Assembly (NCBI GenBank): GCA_012932295.1
Contig: JAAONU010000014.1
Location: 3,351,063-3,415,062, forward strand
Source of the DNA: Cyclina sinensis
Lineage: Eukaryota > Mollusca > Bivalvia > Venerida > Veneridae
Direction: 5' to 3'
DNA length: 64,000 nt
The translations under genes and the position numbers were made by a program. Position 1 is the first letter of the stretch, and each line of letters begins with the position of its first letter. Positions 50,141 to 60,951 of this stretch are shown here, one piece after another. The notes beneath the pieces were generated by a model, which saw nothing but the letters and a program-made list of their open reading frames with translations, did not search any database and was not told the origin of the DNA.

Positions 50141-51507
50141 GGGTTAAGAGGCCTTATCTCATTTCAAGTAAAACATTAGTTAAATTATAAATAGAATGAC
50201 TCATTAGTTAATAAGTATACCTTGGCCTCTTATGAGATGCCATCCCAGTATGGAGATGGGTAATCTAATTTTCCAGACAATATTGCCTCGAATAACTCAT
50301 TTTGGTCGTTCTTTGCGCTTCAAGATATAGATCTTAAAGAATTAGACTTGAAATATAGCTTAACTCAATTCTACAAAATGTATAAAGTATTAGCATTTTA
50401 GGATTGATTTGACTTCAGAACACTCAATTTGAACTGGGGGAGTTAATTAACTTCTCAGACGGATACTCATTAAAGTATCACTGTGAACTTTGGAGTGATG
50501 GTTTTTAAGTATAAGAATATCATTAATTTAACTGATTCTTGGTGCAAAAAAATAGCTAAGACTAAATTCCTTCGTGAACAAGGTAACCATTGAGGCTCAA
50601 TTCGAATTTGTTTGTTTCCTCTTGTAACATGATACATTTGTGTGTTTATTGTGTATAGTGTTCTAAACTTAAAGCTAGTTACCTCGAAAAAGGCGTGAAT
50701 CCACACGAATATACATTATTACCCCGGTTGCCTAGACATCAACTTTGGTACCCTAACTGCAAGAAGGAAAAAATTGAGAGTATTTTTTTTTCATTTAAAT
50801 AAAGCAGCATTTGAAAGCATGATTTCAATTGTTTAAGTGCTATCTAAAAAGTGTGTATTTTCAACATTAACACATACAGGTGTACCTTAATAACAGCCTA
50901 AATGAGTCATTATTGTTTTTATTCTTCAGATATGAAATGGTTGCTGAAACGTTCTGAAATTAGACATAAACGAATATGATTATGACAGATTTATTTAAAA
51001 ACACTTTTATGCAGCAATTTTTCTTTGTAAAAAGTCGATAGTAGTTGCTTTTGATAATGATGATTTTGATGCATAAATTTGTAATAAATTACAAAACATG
51101 ACCGGCTCTTTTGCACATATTTTTGGGGGAATACAAAAAGCGGTTGTCAGTATGTTCCTAGAAGATGCATTGTTACATTGTAAAGGTAAAAGACTGACTC
51201 TTTAGAAGGTGGCAAATTAAACAAATACTGACTATAAAATGTACACATATAATTTTCTCATTTGATTCATGTGCATTCAATCTACTTTCTATAGTTAGAA
51301 TAAAATGAAATAGGAGATATGGGAATCCAAGTTCTATCATTCCTGTCTCTTTAAAGCTTAAAAACTAGAAAAAAGTAGTGATTCAGAAAGATGGCATGTC
51401 GGAATCGGTGCCAATACTTTTACATCTTGTATGTACATAGTTTATCACACGCCTTTCTCTACTGATTCAATTACAAGGGGTAAGAACATTTAGATGGTAT
51501 ATGCACT

Positions 51508-51632
51508 TCTTCTGCTGAGGTGATAGAATATATTTTGCCATGAATTCTTCTGCTGAGGTGATAGAAGTCATTTTGTCAAGAATTCTTCCGCTGAGGTGAT
51601 AGAAGTCATTTTGTCACGAATTCTTCATGCTC
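51508..51632. repeat. Short tandem repeat, about 41-bp unit
   Basis: Three copies of TTCTGCTGAGGTGATAGAA followed by a TTTTGTCA-type stretch. It lies in an intron position of the kinase relic. Confidence 0.75.
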
Positions 51633-51819
51633 AGACTGTATTTGAAGTCATTAAAGGGAAAGCCGTTTGTCAAAAAATAATTTCTGCAATCAAAGATGTT
51701 TTGTGCATGTGTTTTACGCAATCCACAGGTACGATTAAGTAGCTAAATATTTTTATTTTTATTTTGAGAGAACGAACTGTTGCATGAAAATTCTGACTTC
51801 ATCTGTTAACAATGATTGA

Positions 51820-52022
51820 CAATGCTCCCGAAGGGAGGCATATAGTTTTTGAACTGTCCGTCCGTCAGTCCGTGCGTCAGTCCGTCCGAAAACTTTAACA
51901 TGAAGTATATTTTTAGACACAATACCCCTCTGGACAAGATCTTCCCACTGACCTATATTTATTTGACCTTGACCCCTTTCTACTTACATTTAGGCATACT
52001 AGGCATATTTAGGCAAACACAG
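51820..52022 (-). repeat. Hairpin-ended repeat and first satellite unit
   Basis: GCTCCCGAAGGGAGGC is followed by CCGTCCGTCAGTCCGTGCGT, then the first diverged unit of the 150-bp satellite. That unit is cut by the pogo-like MITE and resumes at 52.9 kb. Confidence 0.7.
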
Positions 52023-52024
52023 TA

Positions 52025-52887
52025 CAGTGGAACTTCCGAAAACCGGACACCCATGGGACCGGCCAAAAAGTTCTGATTTTGGCATTTCCAGAATTCAGAA
52101 GTACGAATGATCTGGACAAGTACAGTTGCCAAACGCCAGTGGTTCTTTATAATAGTGAATGCGGTCAGTATTATTTTGCGTAACAGCGTAGCAGCGATTG
52201 TAACATGGGAAACATAATGCAAAATAAAAATTAATGAAAATATATTACACATCTTTATTTTATTAGAGAAAAATGTCATTCGTTTTCAAAAACATATATA
52301 TGTATACTATATTATGTGCAAACATGTTTCTGTATGTCAGAACAAAGCTGCATTTTGCATACCTTTAAAAAATCGCCAATTAGAATAACCAACACATTGG
52401 TCGATGTTGGCTAATTAATTACGCTTTCTAAGACACCCCAGTTACAATTTAATCCTTAAAGTTGCTTTTAGCAAACACCTGTTATTAATCCACTAATCGT
52501 CGCTTTAATTATTTACCACTATCTAATTATCGATATATTCGGCTGCATGTCAATTTCAGATTGACAACTTGTTATTCTAACGCATGTCGAAATAAACGAT
52601 CACCGCCAATTGGTACACAATAGATAGAGAATTGAAATTTTTGCCGCAGGGTTTGCGATCTTAGGTCTGTCTTTTGCACTTTTTTTATTTTTCCGGTATT
52701 TGGAAGTAAAACTGCATTGATTTAAATTAAATTTTAATGAAAATCGTGGGGAATTCAGAATTCGGAAGTTCCGGATTTCAGAAGTAAGATTTACATAGAA
52801 AACAGGAGAAATTTCGGGACTGGGAGAATCGTTCAGTTTTCAGAAGTTTCCGGTTTTTAGAAGGTCCGGTTATCGAAAGTTCCACTG
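52025..52887. mobile_element. pogo/Tigger-like MITE, 863 bp
   Basis: Both ends carry inverted repeats (CAGTGGAACTTCCGAAAACC left; the right end is the complement of CAGTGGAACTTTCGATAACC) and are flanked by TA. Related TTCGGAAGTTCCGG-type motifs recur inside the right end. There is no transposase. It interrupts a satellite array. Confidence 0.85.
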
Positions 52888-52889
52888 TA

Positions 52890-53495
52890 CTTAGACATTT
52901 AATTGTGGTGTTGTCAGTGATTGACCATAACTTCCTTATTAGTAAGTGGATTTACTTCATACTAGGACACAACACCACTTTGGACAAGACTTCCTACTGA
53001 CCTATATTTATTTGACCTTGAGCTTTGAATGACCTTACGTTGAAAATCCAATTGTCCAAAAACTTTAACATTGGCCATAACCTCCTTATTTGAAAGTCGA
53101 TTTACTTCATACTTGGACACATCACCCCTGTAGGCAAGACCTTCCCACTGACTTATATATATTTGACCTTGACTCCTGAATGCCCTTACCTTGAAAATCC
53201 AATTGTCCAAACACTTTGACATTGGCCATAACTTCTTTATTTATAGGTGGATTTACTTCATACTAAGACACAACACCGCTTTGGACAGGACTTCCCACTG
53301 ACCTATATTTATTTGATCTTGACCCCTGAATGACCTTTACCTTGAAAATTCATTTGTCCAAAAACTTTTACATTGGCCATAACCTCCTTATTAGAAAGTC
53401 GATTTACTTCATACTTGGACACATCACCCCTATGGACAAGACCTTCCCACTGACTTATATGTATTTGACCTTGACCTTTGAATGACTGGTCCTCA
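52890..53495. repeat. 150-bp satellite with ABAB higher-order structure
   Basis: Four units start near 52926, 53075, 53227 and 53378 (CATAAC anchor). Units 1 and 3 share AAGTGGATTT/AGGTGGATTT and ACAACACC. Units 2 and 4 share AAGTCGATTT and ACATCACCCCT. The true repeat is therefore a dimer of about 302 bp. Confidence 0.85.
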
Positions 53496-53519
53496 TCCCA
53501 AAGTGAAGGAATCACTTCG

Positions 53520-53750
53520 GGGGCACCCTGGTCCAGGGGTAGAGCGCAGGGCTCCGGATCCGGAAGTCGCGTGTTCGAATCTCGTCAGAGGCGAGATTCT
53601 CTCACGGTCTTCACATTCCTCCACGCTGCGCGAATACTGGTATGTAACCCAGGAAGCAGTCATCGGGCGTGATGAATCTAAGTTATAAGAACTTGTATCG
53701 CAATCGATGTAAAATAAATGAGCCTAAACAAATATCCTCCGTTAAGGCAA
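53520..53750 (+). mobile_element. tRNA-headed SINE
   Basis: The A-box-like TGGTCCAGGGGTAGAGCG is followed by the B-box-like GTGTTCGAATC, then a non-tRNA body with GTAACCCAGGAAGCAGTCAT and an A-rich end TAAAATAAATGAGCC. The head differs from the other SINEs in the window, so it is a separate family. Confidence 0.7.
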
Positions 53751-53760
53751 TTATATCTAT

Positions 53761-54144
53761 ATGACACAGAAAATCATGACGCCAACTTTAGACGTTGAAA
53801 TTAGGGCGGGTATTAAGTTTTGCGTTAACCTGGGCTACACATCAACGGAAACATTCAAATTGCTAAAGAAAACACAATCAACACGATGCTGTAGAAGTAT
53901 TGTTTTCAAATTGCATGAAAGATTTCGGAATGGACGCCATATTTGCCAGATGGGTTTCACAACTTTTACTGAATTGAAGCGTCAATTGCGAGGACTGCGA
54001 TTTGAATCAGGCACTGAACTCAGTTTGAAGGTTCGTTCCATTGTGACATCTTTTTCTGAGAGCTTGTATTCTTCCATTTATGATCATTGGATTTGTCTTC
54101 ACGAGAAATGCGTTGCTCGGTCAGGTGACTATGTTGAAATGTGA
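53761..54144 (+). pseudogene. Mariner transposase with deleted catalytic core
   Basis: The frame begins with a helix-turn-helix segment typical of mariner transposases (IKFCVNLGYTSTETFKLLKK, HERFRNGR). It then jumps to a segment typical of their extreme C terminus (LRGLRFESGTEL, EKCVARSGDYVEM). The DD34D catalytic domain in between is missing, yet the frame stays open for 127 codons. Terminal repeats were not identified. Confidence 0.7.
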
Positions 54145-55487
54145 ACGGACGTTTGTTTTCTGACGTTACCGTTCATTGATATTTACGACGTCGTGCTCTG
54201 TGGAATGTATATGTACCATTTGTTTTATATTGTTATGTACATAGTTTATATTGCTTATTTGTGTTTATGTATCGTTTTTGTATTGAATGAAGGAACCAGC
54301 ACATATAAATTTTATATATGTATTTTGCCATTTTCCTTCCTAATACACCCTGTCCGCGAACTTACCAAACAGCCCTCGTACTGATATTTTTCAGCTATTT
54401 ATGACTATTGGTGTGTATGCTAACACGCTAGGACAAGAATAAGAAGCACTTTATAAATTTTGAAAGCGAGTGTAAACTTAGTGCTGGATAGGCAAGAACC
54501 CCGTCCTTTAAAACCTAATTTGCTTTTAGAAAGAAACGACCATCTAAATTTTTAATTCCGTTCAATAGCTCACAAATCTGTTTTTTTTCTTTTTCTAGTG
54601 TTTATTGTTTAATAATTGAATTGTACATGCAGTAGTACTATTTACCTTAATAAGTTGCATGACTAAGAACAGTTCTGTATGAAAATCAAACTCCTGTATT
54701 AATTCTACAATGTTTGGATGTTTGATCTTTTTCAGTATGTCCACTTCGTTTTCGTAAAAATTTTCCTAGGTATCAGTATATAACTGCTGTTACATAGGTA
54801 ATTCATGAGAATGCCAAAATATTGATAAAATCTACTGGTGCTTTCAACATTAACTGTTACAAATAATCGAAGCCTTACAACTCATTAAATGATACAATAT
54901 TTTTGTCATATTCGATCAAATATTTAGGCGATTGTATTACCTTCCCTCCGCATTTTTGGTTTACAGTTATCTTTAAGGCATATCGTTTGTTTGACTGCCT
55001 GAAAAATAAGAAGGTTAAAGTGAAAGTCTTCCCATTTAGGGACTTTTTTCACAAGGCACAAATGTAATTCCACTTTAACAGAGAATGCCTTTCGAATTTT
55101 TTAGCTTTTTTATCTTGTCCATGCAATCGGCCTAAATACCGTGGTAATGTCCAGAAACGGACCGAATGAGCACATATTCTTAGTCAAATTGTAGACAAAT
55201 TGAATATCAGGCAGATGAAACCTTTTTATTTTCTGCTTACTGGATTCCATTCGATATTTGATAATCTCTTTTAAACCTTTGATATGTCTCTCCTTTTCCC
55301 TATTGTGATCACTGACCTAACAACAAAATAATGCTGTAGGAAAGTTTTGCTTATAAGACAATTTAGATTATTTCAAAATCCATGCTTTTTCCAGATTTCA
55401 CTTTTCCAAACCTATACCAAATTTATATGTTCATTTGATGACTGTGGTAGACCACTATAGTAGATATCTGTTTGTAGAAATATTACG

Positions 55488-55706
55488 TTGCATTTTACCG
55501 GTTACCATGATTCCAAGTTTGAGTTCTTTCGTATGTTTGGCATATCATCCGTCATAAGAATACACAACGGCCCACCATTTCGAGGTGAACAATTTGCGAA
55601 CAATGCGTCAAGCAGCCAATCAAACAATGGGGTGTTTCAAGAAATGTTTGTCAAAATCCGTACTAGAATCATATTATTAGAGGCAAAATTTGAAGAAGCA
55701 ACTTAA
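55488..55706 (+). pseudogene. Ty3/gypsy-type integrase fragment
   Basis: The frame contains FRMFGISSVIRIHNGPPFRG and EQFAN, matching the integrase stretch normally written FGIPxxIRSDNGPPF. The catalytic aspartate is histidine here and the downstream segment is shortened (QSNNGV). Confidence 0.65.
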
Positions 55707-55849
55707 TACGTCTCTGTTAAATTATCTGGCTGTTCCACATAGTAGCACTGGCCTTCGACAAAATTTGCTACTGTTTGGAAGAAGTTTCAAGACGAAATAA
55801 ATAGAATTCAAACATGTACTTCAGGACAAATACGTAATATGCAATAAAA

Positions 55850-56780
55850 GTCATGTCAAGGAATGTGAAAATGTTTTGTACTCAGATCTTATCATTTATA
55901 ATAAACAAATGTTTTGGAGGAAATTGAAACCACTGGCAGAAATATATTCTGGTCTATTACAAACTCGGGTGACGTTTTAAATAAGCTTAACTCAAATAAT
56001 TTTCAGGCGTGTTCTTTATCAACTTATGACTTTTCTGCATTGTACATTTCAGTTCCTTGAAATTTAATAAGAGACAAGCTCACCAGTTTGCAAGAGAAAT
56101 AAAACCTATATCGTCTGTTATGAACATAGAGCATGTCTTACAGATGGTTCTTATGACAATTGTACTTTATGGACTTGTCAAGACATGATTGCATCGCTAC
56201 AAAGTAATTCTCAACCAGTGTTTTATGGTGATTTGACTTATGAATTACAATAAATAAAAAGCAATATTCATTTCTCCTCCTCTCTATTCCAAAACAATAT
56301 GTTAATTCTAAACGAAAGGCTACCAACATAGGATTCTACAGAGCTCTGTCTACTAAGGGTTTAACCCTTCCACAGTTGACCGCTTTGTTTACCTCTGCAC
56401 AGCGGCGGCAGGGGTTTGAGAGTTTTTGAAGGTTTCTATGCAAATCTTGAAAAGGAACGTAGAAACTCGATCAGTCTCTTTTATTTCTGTTTATTCGTGT
56501 TCTTGCTGATTTGACTCCAAATGCTCTGGTCTCAGGATGGCCACTGCGTATACCTACCCTTTTCGCTTTACAATGCTATCAGATTTTTATATTTTACATT
56601 TTTGTTTGCTGATGCATGCAACATTGTCGATTTGATGGATGGGTTGGAATTAATTTGTTCTTGTTTGTTCTTATGAAAATCTGTTTGGGCAAGTGTGAGG
56701 TTGTTGCACCCATGAGACTTGTTTTAAACCCGCAGTCATTTATATTTTGCCACTGACCGTTCCAAGGCGGTAACCCCTCA
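55850..56780 (+). pseudogene. Penelope-like reverse-transcriptase fragment
   Basis: Broken frames read FWSITNSGDVLNKLNSNNFQ, ACSLSTYDFSALYISVP-stop-NLIRDKL and RACLTDGSYDNCTLWTCQDM, then YGDLTYEL. These phrases match the early RT motifs of Penelope-like elements (LSTYDFSTLYT, LWTCQDM). Several frame changes are present and no GIY-YIG domain was seen. Confidence 0.65.
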
Positions 56781-57616
56781 GGTCGTCATTATCGTTAAAT
56801 ATTTGTGGTGTCTTTTTTAAAAACTTGTTTCGTTTACAAATTTGTGCTCTCTTTTCCTCAATTTTGAGTGTGTAGGGAGGCTGTGTTTTTGACTGTAGTT
56901 TTTCCTGATATACGTTTTGCACTTTTTTTAAATGACTTTTTGTAAGCTGCGAACCGATTAGAAAGTAATTTGCTGTCAAACTGAGACAAAACTATACGCC
57001 TTTTCGTTGATAACGAGAATCAAGTTAAACTTTTGTTCAACTCGTAATGCTTAGGTCGATTAACATTGTTTCATGATAATTATCATGGGAAAATAGAATT
57101 TGGAACTACACCATTCACTGATTTAATTATTGAGTGCATTGATGTTGATCATTATGAATAATGTATGTCAACATTTTGAATGTATCTTATGATCAGGAAA
57201 TTGATTCTCAATTTTATCAAAGAAAGGATGGGAAATGGTGTTTAAATGTTTATACATGTTTATATATTATGTTTGGTATCATATTACATAGCAGAGTTTA
57301 TATATATCAATGTTTTCCCGCCTTTCAAAAAGTAAAATATATATCAGCCTTGCTCACTGTTCTAGAAGTACAACATAGAATACCATTACAATCTAATCAA
57401 TAATATTTCATTTGAAGAAAGAACTAAATGTGTAATGTTTTGTTTTCTGTTATACCACACGTGTGTAATAAAAAGAAACTTGTAAACATGGCTATATAGC
57501 ATTATAAAAACGTTTGTCATACATGTGAAGCAGAATATTTACAATAATAACATTCATCGTTTATATCATTCACAAAAAAGAAAAAAATATCTGTGTGAAC
57601 AACAATTAATCCTACC
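56781..57616. other. Non-coding stretch up to second duplication copy
   Basis: AT-rich sequence with no gene I can support. Homology to the 3' flank of TLR copy 1 begins at about 57617. Confidence 0.4.
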
Positions 57617-57663
57617 ATTATTCTGTGTCACAATATTCCAAACACATTATTTTTCATATGGGC

Positions 57664-59944
57664 TTACAGGCTTATCTCTGCCTGATATCTATTATTACGT
57701 AGGTTTGACTTTTTCATGTCTGTTTTCATTAATTTTATTATACCTTCACAAATTTTGTCAATACTGGGAGTAAACACTGGCGTAGAGCTTTCAGTTACAG
57801 TCAGTTTTGTCCTAGTTATTGTCTTAAAATGTGTCTGAATAGTTTTTGGTAATTTTTTCATGTCAACCTCCTCTAGAAATAAAAGTATCATCGGTATATT
57901 ATCATGTTTGGCGGCTAGCAATTCGTCCTCACAAAACACACTTTGACAAAAGTCCCTTGAGACACAAGCCATAAGAACATTGCATGACTCAATACATTTT
58001 ACAATTTCCTCCGCCACATGAAACCCAGGGGTAAAACAAAGATCGCCTGTAACAACACAACGTTCGTCTGTCTCAAGGATTCTTTGCAAATTCTCATTTA
58101 ATGCCGGTAACACATAATGGTCTACTATCTGGGCGTCCGAACTACTGTAAGAGAGAAAAACTGGGAATTCCTTTGCATTCCTCTTGGATTTTCTTTCTGA
58201 TTTGTAAATCTCAATTCGTTGTCTCAAGTTTGCTTCTCTTTTCTTCTTCCGGTAGCGTCTGTAACAGTAAACGCTTATAGCTATCGCGATAAGTATGCAT
58301 GCGACAGCACTTATCGAGGTAGCAATGATAATATACGGACGTTTGCAGAGATAATCCACTTCGGATACAGCTTTTGTATCCACGGGTATCTCTCCGTCTC
58401 CATCAAGGTTACACGTGAACTTTTCCTCATTGTAAAATACTGAATGTTCATCAAGCAAGCTTAACCAGCGAACAAAATCAATTGTTTGACAGGTGCAAAC
58501 AAAAGGATTCCTAGTTATGTTTATCTTAACTTTCATATTTAAATCGGAAGAAAACAGGAACTGGTATTTATTAATACCATCTTGTGTCAAAAAATGAATC
58601 AAGTTGCCTGAAAGATCCAAAAGTTCAAGATCAATGAGATGAAAAATGTCAACATCTAGACTTTTGATTAAATTGTGTGAAAGGTCAATTATTTTTAAAC
58701 GAAGTGAATATTTGAAACTCTCTCTAGGAACACTTTCAAGACCATTGTGTGAGCAATTAAAGACTTCTAACATAGTCATATTGTGAAGCATGACTTCAAA
58801 TAACGCCTCATTCATTTTGAATAAACGGTTCACTGAAACATCAAAATGCTTAATGTTTTTCCCTAAAGTCGTGATAGAACTATCAATATGTTCAACACTA
58901 TTATCAGCTATATCTAATATTTCCACTGCAATTGCGTCATCATCACTTACGATCAAATGCAGTGTATTCCAAATAACCTCTGTTCCGACGAAATGAAGAC
59001 CAACGCGCACACTAGAGTTTAAACGTGTGCCGTATACATGTGAGGAAAACCCTGCTTCGACTGGCGTACACCCACGCACATGAACTTCAGTAAAATTTTG
59101 TACGTACGAACTTTCCATACGGAGATCATCATTTTCGGCAGTAATCACAGCATCGGGTATTTTTGGAAAGTTAACATTAATACTTTTTAAGTTTGTAAAT
59201 GTCGGACCATTCCCAAATTCAATACAGGACACAACAAAATTTACAGCAAGGTAGCCGCCGTGTTCGAAATTTAAACTCTTTAAATTCGGGAATGCACTTG
59301 AAAAACCTTCCGCATCCATAACTGAATTCATTGTGTAACTAAAGTCGATATGTTCAAGTCTTGAGGGAGAAAGGGCGCTGAAAAATTTGCTATCAAAAAA
59401 GCTGACAAGCGTTGATAGTTGTGAAGTATTTCTCAAATTAAGAAAACGTAAATTTGGCAAATAACTTCCTTGTATCCCCCGTATAATATCCGGTAAGGTT
59501 ATCTCCGAACAATAACTCAAATCCAGTTTTTCTAACTTTGATAAGCCCTGGAAAACAGCATCATCCATTTTATTCAGTCGTCTGCTTGAAAATTTCAGAG
59601 AGATAAGTGTACTTAGATTCACAAACATTTTTGATGTCAGCGAAAATCTTGCATATGTGTTTTCAACCTTTGACCCATTCCAATATTCCTCTGGTATCAT
59701 AACCAATGTTTTAATTTATGTCCCAGTTTTTGCCCTGAAAATTTGACGTATTTGCATACTTTGAGAATTCAGTGGCAAATATGGCCACCTCTGATATGTT
59801 TGCAGGAACATCGAGCGGGATACACCCTTCACATACCACTGTCGATACATTACTCCAACAACAATTTTCACTTGAATTGACACTAAGAATACGCATCATT
59901 AAATGTACAACCACTGTACGTTTAAAGTGTTCTAACGTTTCCAT
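57664..59944 (-). pseudogene. Toll-like receptor, copy 2 (one frameshift)
   Basis: Same layout as copy 1: leader (VVVHLMMRILSV), LRR ectodomain, one cysteine cap (NPFVCTCQTIDFVRWL), membrane helix (ATSISAVACILIAIAISVY) and TIR domain (FLSYSSSDAQ, CFTPGFHV, FCEDELLAAK). A 680-codon frame runs from 59706 to 57664. The leader exon frame from ATG 59944 stops at 59711 because one extra base near 59716 (AATTTATG, against AATATTG in copy 1) shifts the frame. Without the leader the receptor could not enter the membrane normally. The lesion is not in a long homopolymer. A downstream ATG could start a leaderless product, but that would be unusual. Confidence 0.85.
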
Positions 59945-60951
59945 GATCTTGTATGTCCTTTTGTCAAACCGTATTCACAGAATGTTATTTTCAGCTGTTT
60001 TATAGGCTTATTTATATAAGGTTAAATCTAAAAATCTAATATTGTAAATCGACAGAAATGAAACCATTTCATTTTCATGTGACTTTAAAAAGCGAAAACT
60101 TGTTATTATCCTCAAATGTAAGACTTAAAGTTAACACAAACTTCCTCGTTCTCACCCAAGGTGAACATTAAGTGTATTTCAAAATGTAATTACGCATTGG
60201 GTATTTACAAAAAAGACACGTCAAAAGCTATCCAAGTGCTTTGCTAATTTACATATGTTCATATTTCGAATGACGCGTTTATATCACCAGTGTAAAATAT
60301 ACGCCCTTAGTTTCATTATTAAAGTCAGTATACAATGTATGTATATTTTTTCCTGTTACTTAATACATTCCCAGTTTATGTTTTCAAAACGGTCGTGTCA
60401 TTTTTCTTTCCGTCACATTTTTAGCTTCATGGGGATAAATTTTAAATACATCTCAACAAGCATATGATAAAAAACATATTCAGTGAAACGCCATTTTTTC
60501 AAAACGTGATGTATTGAATCTAGTGTGAGTCTTTGTAACGTGTACGAATATAAGTGAAAAGACATCTTAAAGGTAATGCATTACTGAGTTTCTCTTCTAA
60601 AAACAGATGTCTAGATGCTGATTGTTTGTGTGTGATTTAATAATGTCTAAAAAGCTTAATGCATTAATCAGATATCATTATTCTTCTACTATACATTGTT
60701 TGTGGTGCTTTATTGTATTAAACTTAAATTGTATTTAATGATAATACGAGAAATAAACACAACATCGTTGAAGTATGCATTCGAATACCAATAACTGACG
60801 TTGAAATAAAATAACTCCAAGAAACCTACCAAAATCTGATATTTCGAAATTAATAGATCAAAACATAATTAGTTGATATTTAAGCTTTTACAACGTTAAT
60901 CTCCCATGAATAATTAATCATAAATGAGGCGTGATTATATAAATGATTATA

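Larger units (their letters stand above)
47826..54998 (-). pseudogene. Doublecortin-like kinase (DCLK) gene relic
   Basis: Six exon-like pieces in order on the minus strand match a DCLK/CaMK-type kinase: 54941-54998 (AVKQTICLKDNCK, catalytic lysine strand), 54646-54765 ([30 protein letters not shown]), 50683-50756 (KVDV-stop-ATGVIMYI), 50221-50310 (ILSGKLDYPSPYWDGIS-stop-EAK), 48872-48949 (MLRVNQDKRFSTEDVTKHDW) and 47826-48104 (a C-terminal extension with TALDKELRLF, matching the DCLK tail TALDKE). GT-AG sites flank the pieces, so it decayed as an intron-containing gene. Lesions are TAG for the usual tryptophan in KVDVW, TAA in GIS-x-EAK, a 2-nt loss before MLRVN and a phase clash between the first two pieces. 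I could not find the HRD/DFG exons. They may have been lost where repeats cluster. Confidence 0.8.

Noticed and set aside
54480..54605. Possible additional kinase exon following the [10 protein letters not shown] exon (an acceptor-like CAG and codons resembling DLFxAI)
   Set aside because: Only a few residues would match and frames shift at once. I could not support it as the missing GDLFDAI or catalytic-loop exon.
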